Shown here piece after piece: positions 44,644 through 55,264 of a stretch of DNA of 64,000 bases (its first letter is position 1; each line of letters opens with the position of its first letter). The stretch is taken from the NCBI GenBank assembly GCA_017354895.1, contig CP071497.1, positions 2,852,001-2,916,000 of the forward strand. The letters are read 5' to 3'. The DNA comes from Podospora comata. Taxonomy: Eukaryota > Ascomycota > Sordariomycetes > Sordariales > Podosporaceae. The position numbers and the translations under genes were made by a program. Under the pieces are notes generated by a model, which saw only the letters and a program-made list of their open reading frames with translations, was not told where the DNA came from and made no database searches.

Positions 44644-46191
44644 ATGGCGACAGACCTCGAAACGGGGCCACCCCCCCCCGTCGCCGGACCAGAAAGAGAC
44701 ATTGACACAGATTCCTCCTCACCATCCTCAAAATCACCACCAGTAAAGCCAACAAGAGAAAAGACGGATGGCGCCTCGACGACAGACACAGACTCGGACT
44801 CGGACGAAGACGTCGCCCCCCAACCGCTAGAAACAGGAGGCGTCATATCACGAACCATCAGCCGCCTGACCCGTCAAAGCACAAACTACGACCCCGGCCC
44901 TCCCCCCGACGGCGGCGTCAAAGCCTGGACTGCCGTGTTCTGTGCCCACCTCGTCATCACCAACACCTGGGGCATCATCAACTCCTTTGGCGTCTTCCAA
45001 CCCTACTACACCGCCACCCTCTCCCGCCCTCCATCCGACATATCCTGGGTTGGCTCAGTGCAAATCTTCCTGCTCTTCTTCATCGGCGCCATCACCGGCC
45101 GCCTCACAGACGCGGGTTTCTTCCGGCACATCTTCGCCCTGGGAACGGTGCTGCTCCTGCTGGGGACGTTTACCGTTTCCGCTGCGAGCACGTACAGCCA
45201 GGTCTTTCTCAGCCAGGGGATATGCATGGGCCTGGGGATGGGGTGTCTGTTCTGCCCGAGCATCTCGACGGTGAGCACGTACTTTGACAAGAGGCGAGCG
45301 ATTGCGCTGGCGGTTGCGGCCTGTGGCAGTGCGACGGGTGGGTTGATCTTCCCCAGCATGGTGCGCGAGCTGCTGCCCAAGGTTGGGTTTGGGTGGACGA
45401 TGAGGAGCATTGGGTTTATCCAGCTTTTGACCTTGGGGGTGGGCTGTGTGTTTTTGAAGCCGAGGATCAAGCCGAGGAAGTCGGGGCCGTTGATTGATTT
45501 GGCGGCTTGGAAGGAGGGGGAGTATGTCATGTATGCGTTGGGGGCTTTTACTGTGAGTTTTGATTGAAAACGCCCCTTGGGAATAGCACAAGACGATGGA
45601 AGAGAGCTGACATCAGACAAGTGCTTTATTGGGTTGTACTTTCCGTTCTATTACGTGGCGTCGTTTAGCAGGGACATCATTGGGCTGGACTTCACCGAGA
45701 GCTTGAATTTGTTGCTGGTGATGAACGGCGTGGGAGTGATCGGGAGACTAGGCCCGAACGCCGTTGCCGACCGAGTTGGACCTCTCAAGGTATTTGTTCC
45801 TGTGGCGGGACTCTGCGGCGTTTGTGTCATCTGCTGGATGGCTGTGAAAGATGTGGCGGGCCTCTATGTGTGGTCTTGCTTCTACGGGATGGTCGCCGGT
45901 GGTATTCAGAGTCTGTTCCCGGCCGGACTGAGCAGTCTCAACACCGACGTGCGGAAAGCCGGTGTGAGGATCGGGATGGTGTTTACGACGGTCAGTTTTG
46001 CAACCCTGGCAGGCCCGCCAGTTGCCGGTGCCATCATCACAGCTTGTGATGGGGACTACTGGGGTGCGCAGGTTTTTGCCGGGACAACGTTGCTCATTGG
46101 AATGGTGCTTGTCGCGGCCTCCTTTGTCATCAAGAGCAGGAAGATGATGGCTGAAACTGGGGCAACATCCATGTGGAGCGTCAAGGCGTGA
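44644..46191 (+). CDS. MFS monocarboxylate-type (MCH) transporter
   Basis: Two exons (44644-45552 and 45622-46191) encode 492 residues. A long acidic, Ser-rich cytosolic head (PERDIDTDSSSPSSKSP, DTDSDSDEDV) is followed by the hallmark of fungal monocarboxylate transporter homologues, PPPDGGVKAWTAVFCAHLV and then NTWGIINSFGVFQPYY. Next come DISWVGSVQIFLLFFIGAI and the FDKRRAIALAVAACGSATGGLIFPSM segment of helix 4-5. The second exon starts CFIGLYFPFYYVASFS. The intron (45553-45621) uses GTGAGT and an ACAAG acceptor in phase 0. Fungal MCH proteins often do not carry monocarboxylates (one is a riboflavin transporter), so the substrate is open. Confidence 0.88.
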
Positions 46192-47122
46192 GTGAGAGGC
46201 AAAACACGGGCGGGCAGGCAATGCGCCTACCTTTGCTCACATGTATATACAAACCATGATCTATGTAACCGCATGTTGACGCCGCTGCCAGGGGCTTTTC
46301 CTTCCCCATATCTACCGAAAAGAGCAAGGCATCATGTGGCGAACTTTGCCCACTGTCAGTTCTATTCCGTCGCTTGATGCCGCGGCTGTCAAGGTCAAGT
46401 TGCTCGCCCAGTGCGACGTGAACACTACTATTCCACGAATCAGAAACAACCCCTGTAGCGCGCCTATGTCGATGCTGGGATCAGCTTCTGAACTTGTACA
46501 AATCCGGCAAGTCGTCCAAGAAAGTGCCATAAGCGAGTTTGGCACCCACGTACCTGGTTCACTCAAAGTTGAGATGGTTCCGTTCTTACCTGATCGAGCA
46601 TGTGAGGTTGTATTGGTGCGACACTTGTGGAGGATAGAGTCGGACTCGGACCGCCAAGTATCCTGCAAACTGGAGTCTGCGAGAGCCTCATGTCTCCGGA
46701 AAGATCACGGTAAATCGGTAAATGGAAAGGGCGGCAAAGCTGAAAGGTGAGGCTTTGTTTGAAACATTAAAGCAGACCAAGCTTTGCCTTGAATCACTTC
46801 TCTGCCGTCCGAATCTCTTGTCACCAGCGGAGACACGGGTTGCGACAGCACGGACAAAAGAAGGAATCAGGACCACATCACCGTTCGCTCATAGATTTGG
46901 TTGATGCAATGAAGTAGTCCATCGCGCAAAGGCTCCTCTACCCGGAACTCTGCGCAAGCCAAGCCGAGGCCAAGCCCACAGAAGATTCGGTCGGTGGATT
47001 TCCGGGACTAACACCATGTCGCCAAGGTCCTCCGATAGGCGCGGCTACCACAACAGCACGCGCCGGCGTACTTGTTCCATTAGGAAGTATTCGGAGTGTA
47101 CTCCGTTCAACGACAACCGAAG
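46192..47122. other. Intergenic region upstream of the xylanase gene
   Basis: Open frames of 100-140 codons overlap on both strands (46312-46750) with no domain. I looked for XlnR-type GGCTAA sites close to the xylanase start and did not see an obvious one. Confidence 0.45.
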
Positions 47123-47130
47123 CATATAAT
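47123..47130 (+). promoter_or_regulatory. TATA-like box of the xylanase gene
   Basis: CATATAAT lies about 85 bases before the xylanase ATG. Confidence 0.4.
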
Positions 47131-47213
47131 GGACAAGGCGTCCCTTGAGGCTTCGTTATCCTGTGTCTACTGCCTTGTCCGTCTTTCAGTACAGCCTTGT
47201 TGGAGCAGCAATC

Positions 47214-48577
47214 ATGCAGACTCTCGCCTTTGTTCTCGCTATCGCCCCGGCGACTGTCCTTGCCCAGTCCCCTCTCTGGGGCCAGTGTATGTGACAGCCT
47301 TTGTGACAGCCTTCCTCAAACAATTTGTGCTCGACCAACTAACTTGTCTTGTTTCCAACAGGCGGCGGTCAGGGCTGGACGGGTCCCACTACCTGCGTTT
47401 CTGGCTCAGTCTGCCAGAAGACCAAGTACGTAACACCTATCACAACCAGAGAGTTGCTCCCTTCCCCGAAGGCCATCGCTGACAAGTTTCTCTCCCAGCG
47501 ACTGGTACTCCCAGTGTGTGCCCGGATCCGGAGGAGGCAACCCTGCTCCCACCACACCCACCACTCCTACTCCTACCAACGGCGGCGGCGGCGGTGGCGG
47601 TGGAAATAGCTTGCACGAAAAGTTCAAGGCCAAGGGGAAGCTCTTCTTCGGAACCGAGATCGACCACTACCACCTGAACAACAACCCGTTGACCACGATC
47701 GTCAAGAACACCTTTGGTCAAATCACCCACGAGAACAGCATGAAGTGGGATGCCATTGAACGTAAGTGTCCTTTTTTTTTCTTTTCTGGAAGAGCTGGCT
47801 CAAGCTAACTTGTCCATCGCAGCGAGCCGCAATCAGTTCAGCTTCTCCAACGCCGACGCTGTCGTCAACTTTGCTACCGCCAACGGGAAGCTCATCCGTG
47901 GCCACACTCTCCTCTGGCACTCTCAGTTGCCACAGTGGGTGCAGAACATCAACGACCGCAACACGCTGACGCAGGTCATCCAAAACCATGTCACCACCAT
48001 GGTCACCCGCTACAAGGGCAAAATCGCCCACTGGGACGTCGTCAACGAGATCTTTGCCGAAGACGGCTCCCTCCGCAACAGCGTCTTCAGCCGCGTTCTC
48101 GGCGAGGACTTTGTCGGCATCGCCTTCCGCGCCGCCCGTGCCGCCGATCCCGCCGCCAAGCTCTACATCAACGACTACAACCTCGACAATGCCAACTACG
48201 CCAAGGTCACCCGTGGCATGGTCGAAAAGGTCAACAAGTGGGTCGCCCAGGGCATTCCCATCGACGGCATCGGCTCCCAGGCTCACTTGGCTGCCCCCGG
48301 CGGATGGAACCCTGCCTCGGGTGTCCCCGCTGCCCTGAGGGCTCTTGCTGCGGCCAACGTCAAGGAGATTGCCGTCACCGAGCTCGACATTGCCGGTGCC
48401 TCGGCCAACGATTACCTCACCGTCATGAACGCCTGTCTCCAAATCCCCAAGTGCGTTGGCATTACCGTCTGGGGTGTTTCGGACAAGGACAGCTGGAGGT
48501 CCAGTGACAACCCGCTCCTCTTTGACCGCAACTACCAGCCAAAGGCGGCATACAATGCCTTGATGAACGCCTTGTAA
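47214..48577 (+). CDS. Secreted GH10 endo-1,4-beta-xylanase with N-terminal CBM1
   Basis: Four exons (47214-47286, 47362-47425, 47499-47761, 47823-48577) encode 384 residues. A signal peptide ([17 protein letters not shown]) precedes a fungal cellulose-binding module CBM1: [21 protein letters not shown] and [10 protein letters not shown] with its four cysteines and aromatic face. A Pro/Thr then Gly linker follows ([18 protein letters not shown]). The GH10 barrel starts [18 protein letters not shown] and shows [30 protein letters not shown], the acid/base Glu in [12 protein letters not shown] and the nucleophile Glu in [22 protein letters not shown] closes it. The first two introns flank the CBM1, so the module is nearly one exon. 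It cleaves xylan outside the cell. Confidence 0.96.
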
Positions 48578-48874
48578 GGGACGTGTGGTATTCATTCGAG
48601 TTGTGGATTTCGGGGGCAACATACGATGGCGATGGGATTGAACAGTGTGTGTATATATGGAAAGCTTCGAGGCACCTCGTTTTAGAAGCGTAGGTACCTA
48701 GACTTCAATCTGATCGTTTCTACGGTTCGTCGTTGTGTCATGTGAAATGTGTCTGATGTGCACATGTGCAGTTAAATTACTTAGGTCGACACCCAGTCAC
48801 CGGTTTCCTGAGTCACCAATCCTTGGGAGGGCCCCTTTTGAACCCCGTCTTCCCCTGCATTCTACAACTGCATC

Positions 48875-50957
48875 ATGTCTTTCCAACCAACATCACACTT
48901 TGACCCAGGTCTCAACCTCTTCAAAACGGAAACAATGGCAGCACACCTAACACCCAGGGAACCTGTCCTCCCAGACCCCGGGAAACGAAACATTCTCATT
49001 ACCAGCGCCCTTCCATACGTCAACAATGTGCCGCACCTTGGTAACATCATCGGGTCAGTCCTTTCAGCCGACACGTTTGCGCGGTACAGCAGAGCGCGCG
49101 GCTTCAACTCACTTTACATTGGTAGTGAGCTTGACTTCTCGGTCTGGTGCCCGTACCCGTTTGCTGACTCGCTTCCATAATCAGGTACCGACGAATACGG
49201 AACCACCATCGAGGCCCGAGCCCTAGTTGAGAACTGCACCCCGCAAGAGCTCTGCGACAAATACTACGCGATTCACGCTGCAGTCTACAAGTGGTTCAAC
49301 ATCAGCTTCGACATCTTTGGTCGCACCACAACACCGCTGCAAACGGAAATTACCCAAGATATCTTCCTGAAGCTCAAGGACAATGGTTTTCTCGAGGAAC
49401 GCATGACAACCCAGCTCTACTGTGAGCAGCACCATTCGTTTCTCGCTGATCGCTTCGTCGAAGGCGAGTGTCCTGATTGTGGCTATGTCGATGCTCGTGG
49501 AGACCTATGCGGTAAACTTCTCCAGTCCCTGGAGCTAATTCGCCCGCGCTGCAAGGTGGACGGTTCTGTACCAGTTACCAAAGAGACCAAGCATATCTTC
49601 TTGGAGCTGGATAAGCTCCAGCCAGAGGTGGAGGCTTTCTTCCAGGAGTCAGCTGTTAAAGGCGCGTGGTCTAGCAATGGAACATCAATCACAGCAGCGT
49701 GGCTCAAGGAAGGACTACAGCCGCGAAGCATTACGAGGGACCTCAAATGGGGCACTCCGGTGCCCACGAGTTTGGAAGGCTATGAAGAGAAGGTTATCTA
49801 CTCGTGGTTTGATGCTTGGCAAGTTGAAATCCTGTTCCGCTGTTGACTCTGGAAAACTGTGCTCCTTGCTAACTGACGACAGCATCGGTTACGTATCGAT
49901 CACAGCCAATTACACCGACCAATGGGAGAAGTGGTGGCGCAGCCCAGACGACGTGCAGCTCTACCAATTCATGGGCAAAGACAACGTTGTCTACCATAGC
50001 ATCATCTTTTCCGCCACCAAAATCGGAACGCACGAACCCTGGACAAAGTTCCATCACCTCTCCACCACCGATTACCTCACCTAAGAAGGCGGGATATTCT
50101 CCAAGTCTCGAGGAATTGGCGTCTTTGGTGATCCTGCCAGAGAAACCGAGGTGCCCTCAGACATTTGGCGGTTTTATCCCCTCTACTGCAGGCCCGAGAC
50201 TGGCGACAGCGAGTTCACCTGGGACGGCTTCATCAGCGCCAACAACAATCTCCTCCTCAAGAACCTAGGCAACTTTGTCAGCCGTGTCGTCAAGTTTATC
50301 AACTCGCGTCACTTCAACAATGTGGTGCCCGACTGGACACAATATGGCGAGCCTTCCTTCGATGCATTCAAAGCAGATATCAACCAGCTACTAGCACAAT
50401 ACATCTAAGAGCTTGACGGGTTTAAGCTCCGTGCCGGACTGTTGACAGCGCTCCAGATTTCTCAGCGTGGAAATGGCTTCCTCCAGGCGAGTAAACTTGA
50501 CAACAGTCTGTACGAGACCCAACCTGCCAAATGCGCCGCCGTCATCGGTCTTGCAATCAATCTGGTCCACCTGTTGGCCTCTCTCATGTCCCTTTACATG
50601 CCCACCACAGCCGCGGCTATCAACTCACAGCTTCGTGCCAACGCACTGCCTATTCTCGAGGAATGGACTGCCGATTCCGTCAGACCGGGACATGAGATCA
50701 GTTTGTCACAGCATCTCTTCTCCCGAATCAAACCCGAGAAAGCAGAGAAGTGGCGACAGAAATATGGCAGCGAGGAGGCCAAGAAGCTGAAAGAGAAGGA
50801 GGCTGCATTGAAGGCGAATAAGGCTTCGAAAAAGAAGAAGGGGGGTGCTGCTAAAAAAGCGGGAGGTGCTTCTGCTGTCCAGCCTTCCATGACAGAGGAT
50901 GATATTGCAAGTACAGTTTCGACAGAGGAATCTTTGGACGACCTGAAACTGAATTGA
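48875..50957 (+). pseudogene. Cytosolic-type methionyl-tRNA synthetase copy with two in-frame stop codons
   Basis: Three exons (48875-49121, 49185-49818, 49883-50957) follow class I Met[18 protein letters not shown] (HIGH-type site), [47 protein letters not shown], and FSKSRGIGVFG (KMSKS-type site). The C-terminal part has LRAGLLTALQISQRGNGF and a Lys-rich tail. TAA codons interrupt the same frame at 50082-50084 (just before EGGIFSKSRG) and 50406-50408 (before ELDGFKLRAG), with homology continuing on both sides, so neither is explained by splicing. The zinc-knuckle region CPDCGYVDARGDLCGKLL looks about three residues short and has lost one expected Cys. Intron 2 uses a GC donor (GCAAGT). A complete cytosolic MetRS must exist elsewhere if this is not expressed. 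Stop-codon readthrough is the alternative. Confidence 0.8.
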
Positions 50958-51273
50958 AGCTTTCTTTTTGGCGTTGGATAGAATGTAGATTATCAAACAC
51001 ATTCTAGACGGAATCACATAGTGAGAATGGTTCATAGTCAAAAGTGAGGAGAAAGGTCACGGGCGTATCCTGTTGTTTTTGCTGAGTTTGGATTCCAGGC
51101 AGTTCACTTGAGCATGTAATTGGACTCGTGATGGTGTCTGACCAAAATCAAGTCATCCAAAAGGACGTTCCAAGACAACCTAAGTATTGTGTCCATGACG
51201 TGCCATTCAATCCTACCTTGCCCTATTTTCTGTCCCTCCACAGTATCTTGGGCGAAGCAAGACAAGCACTGTA

Positions 51274-53208
51274 TCATCGCAGTATTTGATGCGTCTTGCT
51301 CTCCTGATTGTCAATACTGTTATACTGAATTGCCCCCTCGGGTGGCCGCAACCCCCGCGCCTCCGAACGCTCTCCCAGGTACTCTTCCGGACTCAAACCT
51401 TCGGCGTCGGCTTTCAAGTTGGCAAACTCCTCGAGGGCCGCGCAGTACGGCAGCGGCTCTTCTCGGTCCCCAGCGTCAGGATCCCAGTCCTCAAACCATT
51501 CCCAAGGGTCATCCCCGTATGCCACCCGGCCGTCGCGAGATATAAAACTCCACCGTTCCGTTTTATGTCCACGAACCGTTCCTCCCTCAGGGACCGGGAA
51601 AGCAAATACCAAACCACGGATTTTGTGGCCGGGGACGTGAAAGTATCGTCCCCATGCCCATCTTGGCGCAGTGCTCCGGCGGTGTTCAACGCTGTCATCC
51701 TCCGAGCTTCTCTCGCTCGCGCCGCAGTCGTCTTCGCTTCTCGTGTGTGTGGAGATGAAGACGCGGTTGTAGGAATTGACCGCATCATGTACCCGCCGGT
51801 CATCGTCGTTGACAGGTGCTTGACCTCGCAAATATCGGAGCAGAGCAGCTTCCGTGACAAACTCTGTCCTAAGCAAGCCATTGCCAGACCCTGACGATTC
51901 GGGGTTTAGTAGGGCTTCGTCCCCGACCTCTGAGACACCATCACCGGTGTCATCGTAGACGTCCCCCAACAGAGAGGTTTCGCCATACGCCACCTCTTCA
52001 TTCCAAACTATCTGTATAGACTCTAACTGGAGCCACTGAATTTGAGCCATGTCTCGTATCTGTTGCGAAGAGACAGGGATGTTATCGAGGCAGAGATGGC
52101 GCAGCGAGGTGGCGTTAGCCTTGATGAGTTGCGGCAAGAGGCCTGGTGAGGGAATCATGGAGGACAGGCTCAACGACCGCAGAGCGAATTGACCGTTGCC
52201 GAGCCACTTGAGCATGGTGCCTCCAAGAGTCCAGGCTTGAGAATACTGTTCGACTGACGTTGAGTCGACGTCCATGCTAAGCTTGAACTGTCGTAGACTT
52301 GGCGCTGCATTCAACAGTGCCGTTTCTAGTCCCGCCAACGCATCACCGGGAAAACCCCTCCTCATCCACTCCATCATAATTATCTCGAGTGACTCCAGGC
52401 CTTTGAATGCCGAGTCCGGGAACGGGCGGGAAAAGGTACAGCTGGGGAACTCGTCATACCAGCGCAGGTTTGCCACGGCCGATACCGGTCTACCCATGAC
52501 GGGGAGGAGGAAGAGAAAAAGCCCATCATTTGTTTCGGGGTTCTCCTCAGTCTCATTTTGGAGGATTTGAAGATGACAAGCGCTGATGGGATACTCCAGA
52601 TCGGACAAAGTCCTTTGCAAGGTCATGGGACGTGAGACAAAAGTCTGTAGGTTGGGCAGATTGCCGACAGCTGCTTCGAAAATGGGACGGAACGAGGCAA
52701 TAGTATTTTCCCGCGTAGCGGCAATCGCATCATAGTCGACGCCATACCGCGAGGGATCTGCGGGGGTGTTGAATAGCCAGAACAGGGATGTAGATGCAGT
52801 TTCCATGTGCTGATGTAGACCGTTGAGGACGCCAAGTTCCTTGCCGTCCTCAAGGCATATCTTGGCGATAGTTTTGTTTTTGTTGGCAAAGTCACCGAGG
52901 GCGTAGCAAATCTCAAGCCACTCAACTTCCCTCACGTGCTGAACTAGGTGAGGACTGTTGCAAATAGCGAGAAACGCGTCGCGGTCGGCAATGAGTTTGG
53001 ATATGTAGATGCGGAAGAAGAGCCGGCTGGCGGCGACCGGGGCGAGGGAATGGCAGCTGAGTCTCAGGGCTTGGACGTCGTATTGGTCAAGTCGGTCGCT
53101 CCATACGATGGAGAGCAGCAACTCGGCCGGCAGCGACAAAATGTACATCTTTTCTGGCGGTGCTGGTTCCCCTCTCACTTGTGTTGACCGCTGCTTTCGT
53201 GACTTCAT
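51274..53208 (-). CDS. F-box/LRR-type protein
   Basis: A single exon of 644 residues starting at the ATG at 53208 (MKSRKQRSTQVRGE). The F-box is YILSLPAELLLSIVWSDRLDQ then VQALRLSCHSLAPVAASRLFFRIY. The middle has weak leucine-rich repeats: LESLEIIMMEWMRRGFPGDALAGLETALLNAAPSLRQFKL, LRSLSLSSMI, TSLRHLCLDNI and LQLESIQIVW. The C-terminal third is acidic with WGRYFHVPGHKIRGLVFAFP and SRDGRVAYGDDPWEWFEDWDPDAG. The frame is open 86 codons further upstream, but that part lacks a Kozak-like ATG near the F-box. It is one of four F-box-type genes here. Its substrate is unknown. Confidence 0.82.
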   Translation of the reverse strand: MKSRKQRSTQVRGEPAPPEKMYILSLPAELLLSIVWSDRLDQYDVQALRLSCHSLAPVAASRLFFRIYISKLIADRDAFLAICNSPHLVQHVREVEWLEICYALGDFANKNKTIAKICLEDGKELGVLNGLHQHMETASTSLFWLFNTPADPSRYGVDYDAIAATRENTIASFRPIFEAAVGNLPNLQTFVSRPMTLQRTLSDLEYPISACHLQILQNETEENPETNDGLFLFLLPVMGRPVSAVANLRWYDEFPSCTFSRPFPDSAFKGLESLEIIMMEWMRRGFPGDALAGLETALLNAAPSLRQFKLSMDVDSTSVEQYSQAWTLGGTMLKWLGNGQFALRSLSLSSMIPSPGLLPQLIKANATSLRHLCLDNIPVSSQQIRDMAQIQWLQLESIQIVWNEEVAYGETSLLGDVYDDTGDGVSEVGDEALLNPESSGSGNGLLRTEFVTEAALLRYLRGQAPVNDDDRRVHDAVNSYNRVFISTHTRSEDDCGASERSSEDDSVEHRRSTAPRWAWGRYFHVPGHKIRGLVFAFPVPEGGTVRGHKTERWSFISRDGRVAYGDDPWEWFEDWDPDAGDREEPLPYCAALEEFANLKADAEGLSPEEYLGERSEARGLRPPEGAIQYNSIDNQESKTHQILR

Positions 53209-53577
53209 GGTTGGATGATGCGCGACGGTATGGGGGTTTAGTGTGCATTTCAGCTGGGGAAAGACGTAGGCAGGTATATATAGGTACCTCGAGCTTCGGA
53301 CGAACCCCGGATGAACCCCTCTGGACAGGCCTCCAACCCCTGCATTCCATTGCCCAGACATAGTTGGCCGGGCAGGCATATTCGCCCAGGCATACTCACT
53401 CACCCAGGCATATTTGCCCAGACAGACGGAAAAGCACTGTAGATAAAAGTTGTAGCAATCAGTCAAGCCAACTAGTTCACATATTTATTGATTTGTACTA
53501 CAGGCTCTAAATTCTCGTCCACAATAGGGCAAGTCCTGGAGCTGTCTACTTAGGTACCTGGCAATTTAATCTAGGTA

Positions 53578-55182
53578 CTAAAGCGGAGGGCGGATCGCAT
53601 CCTCACAGGTCCAACACGCCCCCCCTGTGCAAGACGCATCGAGTTTGGCCTTTTGAGGATACGGGCACACTACCCTAGCCTCAGTCGTGCCATCCAACCT
53701 AGTCACATTCACGGGCGAAGCCTCAGGAGCAATGCCCTGCTCGACCCAAGCCCGCAGTTGTCCCAACAGCTCGAGGGGGTTTCCACTCGGTCCGCCAAAG
53801 CAATGCTCAAGACCAGGGACTTCGTAATGTCGGTAGAACTCCTGTGTCTCCGACACAATGACAGACACATCCTGATAATACCGCTCGGTGGCCTTGGGGG
53901 ACAAGAGCTGATCGATCAGCCCATGCCAGCTGATCAACTTGCCGCCTTGTCTCTTAAACTCAGCCAAGTCTGTGTCGTCTGTCTCGAGCAAAGAACCAAA
54001 GTCCTGTTTGGTGGCTTTCACATAGCGATCCAGCTCCCTGTGAGTCATGTTGGAAACATCCGCCGTCGAGCTCTTCTCAACAAACAACTCAAACCAGTCC
54101 TTCCCAAGCGGGTTTGCCCTTCCAACACACCCCTCCTCGGTACAATTCGTCGCCACAATCCCAGACCCGTTCACAGTCAAATCACTCCCCGGCACAAGCC
54201 CATACCACACCTTCCTCCCATCTACCCTCTCCCTCCCATGCCAAGTCTTGTTCACCACCGCCGCCGCCGCCTCCGTGATCGTGATCACCCTCCCTCCCAA
54301 CTGAGCACACTCAACCTCCCTCCCCACCATCCCAAACGGATCAAACACCCCCAAACACCCCTCCACCTCTTGTACAATCCCATCTACCACCCCATCCAAC
54401 CCATCACACTGCTTCGTGGCCTCCTCCCCAATAGCATCAACCTCACATCCGAACGGCCACTCCCCCCCCTCATTCATCACCACCTGCGGCCACTGAAACC
54501 CGCCCATCGCCTCACTCCAATACACCGCCGGCGCCCCGGCAACAATCCCGTCAAACAAGCCCGGAAACCTCTGCGCAAGTACCATCCCTTGCCTCCCGCC
54601 CTGGGAACACCCATTGAAGTAGCTGTATTCCGGCCCCTTGCCGTAAAAAGCCTTGATAATTTCTTTACCTATCAAGCCCATATCACCAAGACTTGCGCTC
54701 CCCAGATTGAGGAGGTTATACAAGTTCACGTTTCCCTCGCTTAGCAGCGCCCACCGACGGGCGGTGGTGTCGGACCCGAGGCCGGCGTCGGTGGTGATGG
54801 TTGCGTAGCCTTCTCCTAGGCCGCCTTGCATGCCGGCGTAGGAGAGGTCGAAGCGGCCGGCTTGGTAGCCGCCTCCTCCTACGGCTAGGAGGCGGGAGTT
54901 CCAGGGGTTGGTGGGGTTGGTGGTGAGGTTGGATGATGATGAGGCGGCAGGCAGCCAGGTTTCGATGATGATGCTGTCGTTTTGGCCTGGGTGGGTGTAG
55001 GTTAGGGTGATGTTGCAGAAGGAGAGGTTGGTGTAGGCGATTGCGGGGGCGGTGAGGCGGTAGATGGCTGGGACGGAGGCAGAGTAGTTGGTTACCGGGG
55101 TGGTGGTAAGGGAGAGGAGGGAGGCGGAGAGGGGGAGGGGAAGGGAGGAGAAGGTGGTAGGGTTGCAGAGGTGAAGGGACAT
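53578..55182 (-). CDS. Tannase/feruloyl esterase family hydrolase
   Basis: A single exon of 534 residues. The family pattern is clear: WNSRLLAVGGGGYQAG, LGEGYATITTDAG, the nucleophile serine in YFNGCSQGGRQGMV, AQRFPGLFDGIVAGAPAVYW, QCDGLDGVVDGIV with the calcium-loop-like acidic residues, ISWHGLIDQLLSP and a catalytic histidine in PGLEHCFGG. Such enzymes release gallate from tannins or ferulate from plant cell walls. The start ATG at 55182 gives MSLHLCNPTTFSS with no obvious signal peptide, although most relatives are secreted. An upstream exon may be missing or the protein may be intracellular. Many N-glycosylation sites (N-X-S/T) support secretion. It is in the same region as a xylanase. 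Confidence 0.9.
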   Translation of the reverse strand: MSLHLCNPTTFSSLPLPLSASLLSLTTTPVTNYSASVPAIYRLTAPAIAYTNLSFCNITLTYTHPGQNDSIIIETWLPAASSSSNLTTNPTNPWNSRLLAVGGGGYQAGRFDLSYAGMQGGLGEGYATITTDAGLGSDTTARRWALLSEGNVNLYNLLNLGSASLGDMGLIGKEIIKAFYGKGPEYSYFNGCSQGGRQGMVLAQRFPGLFDGIVAGAPAVYWSEAMGGFQWPQVVMNEGGEWPFGCEVDAIGEEATKQCDGLDGVVDGIVQEVEGCLGVFDPFGMVGREVECAQLGGRVITITEAAAAVVNKTWHGRERVDGRKVWYGLVPGSDLTVNGSGIVATNCTEEGCVGRANPLGKDWFELFVEKSSTADVSNMTHRELDRYVKATKQDFGSLLETDDTDLAEFKRQGGKLISWHGLIDQLLSPKATERYYQDVSVIVSETQEFYRHYEVPGLEHCFGGPSGNPLELLGQLRAWVEQGIAPEASPVNVTRLDGTTEARVVCPYPQKAKLDASCTGGACWTCEDAIRPPL

Positions 55183-55255
55183 GGTGGTGGTGAGAGATGT
55201 CAAGTTGGTACGGTGGTGAAGTGATGATGAGAGTTGGGAATAGAGAGAGGAGGTT

Positions 55256-55264
55256 CAATTTATA
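55256..55264 (-). promoter_or_regulatory. TATA-like box of the tannase/esterase gene
   Basis: On the minus strand it reads TATAAATTG, about 75 bases before the ATG at 55182. This supports the annotated first exon, because it leaves little room for an upstream coding exon. Confidence 0.4.

Noticed and set aside
47723-48622. Minus-strand frame of 299 codons across the xylanase
   Set aside because: It is a shadow of the GH10 gene, GC-rich at codon third positions of the true frame.
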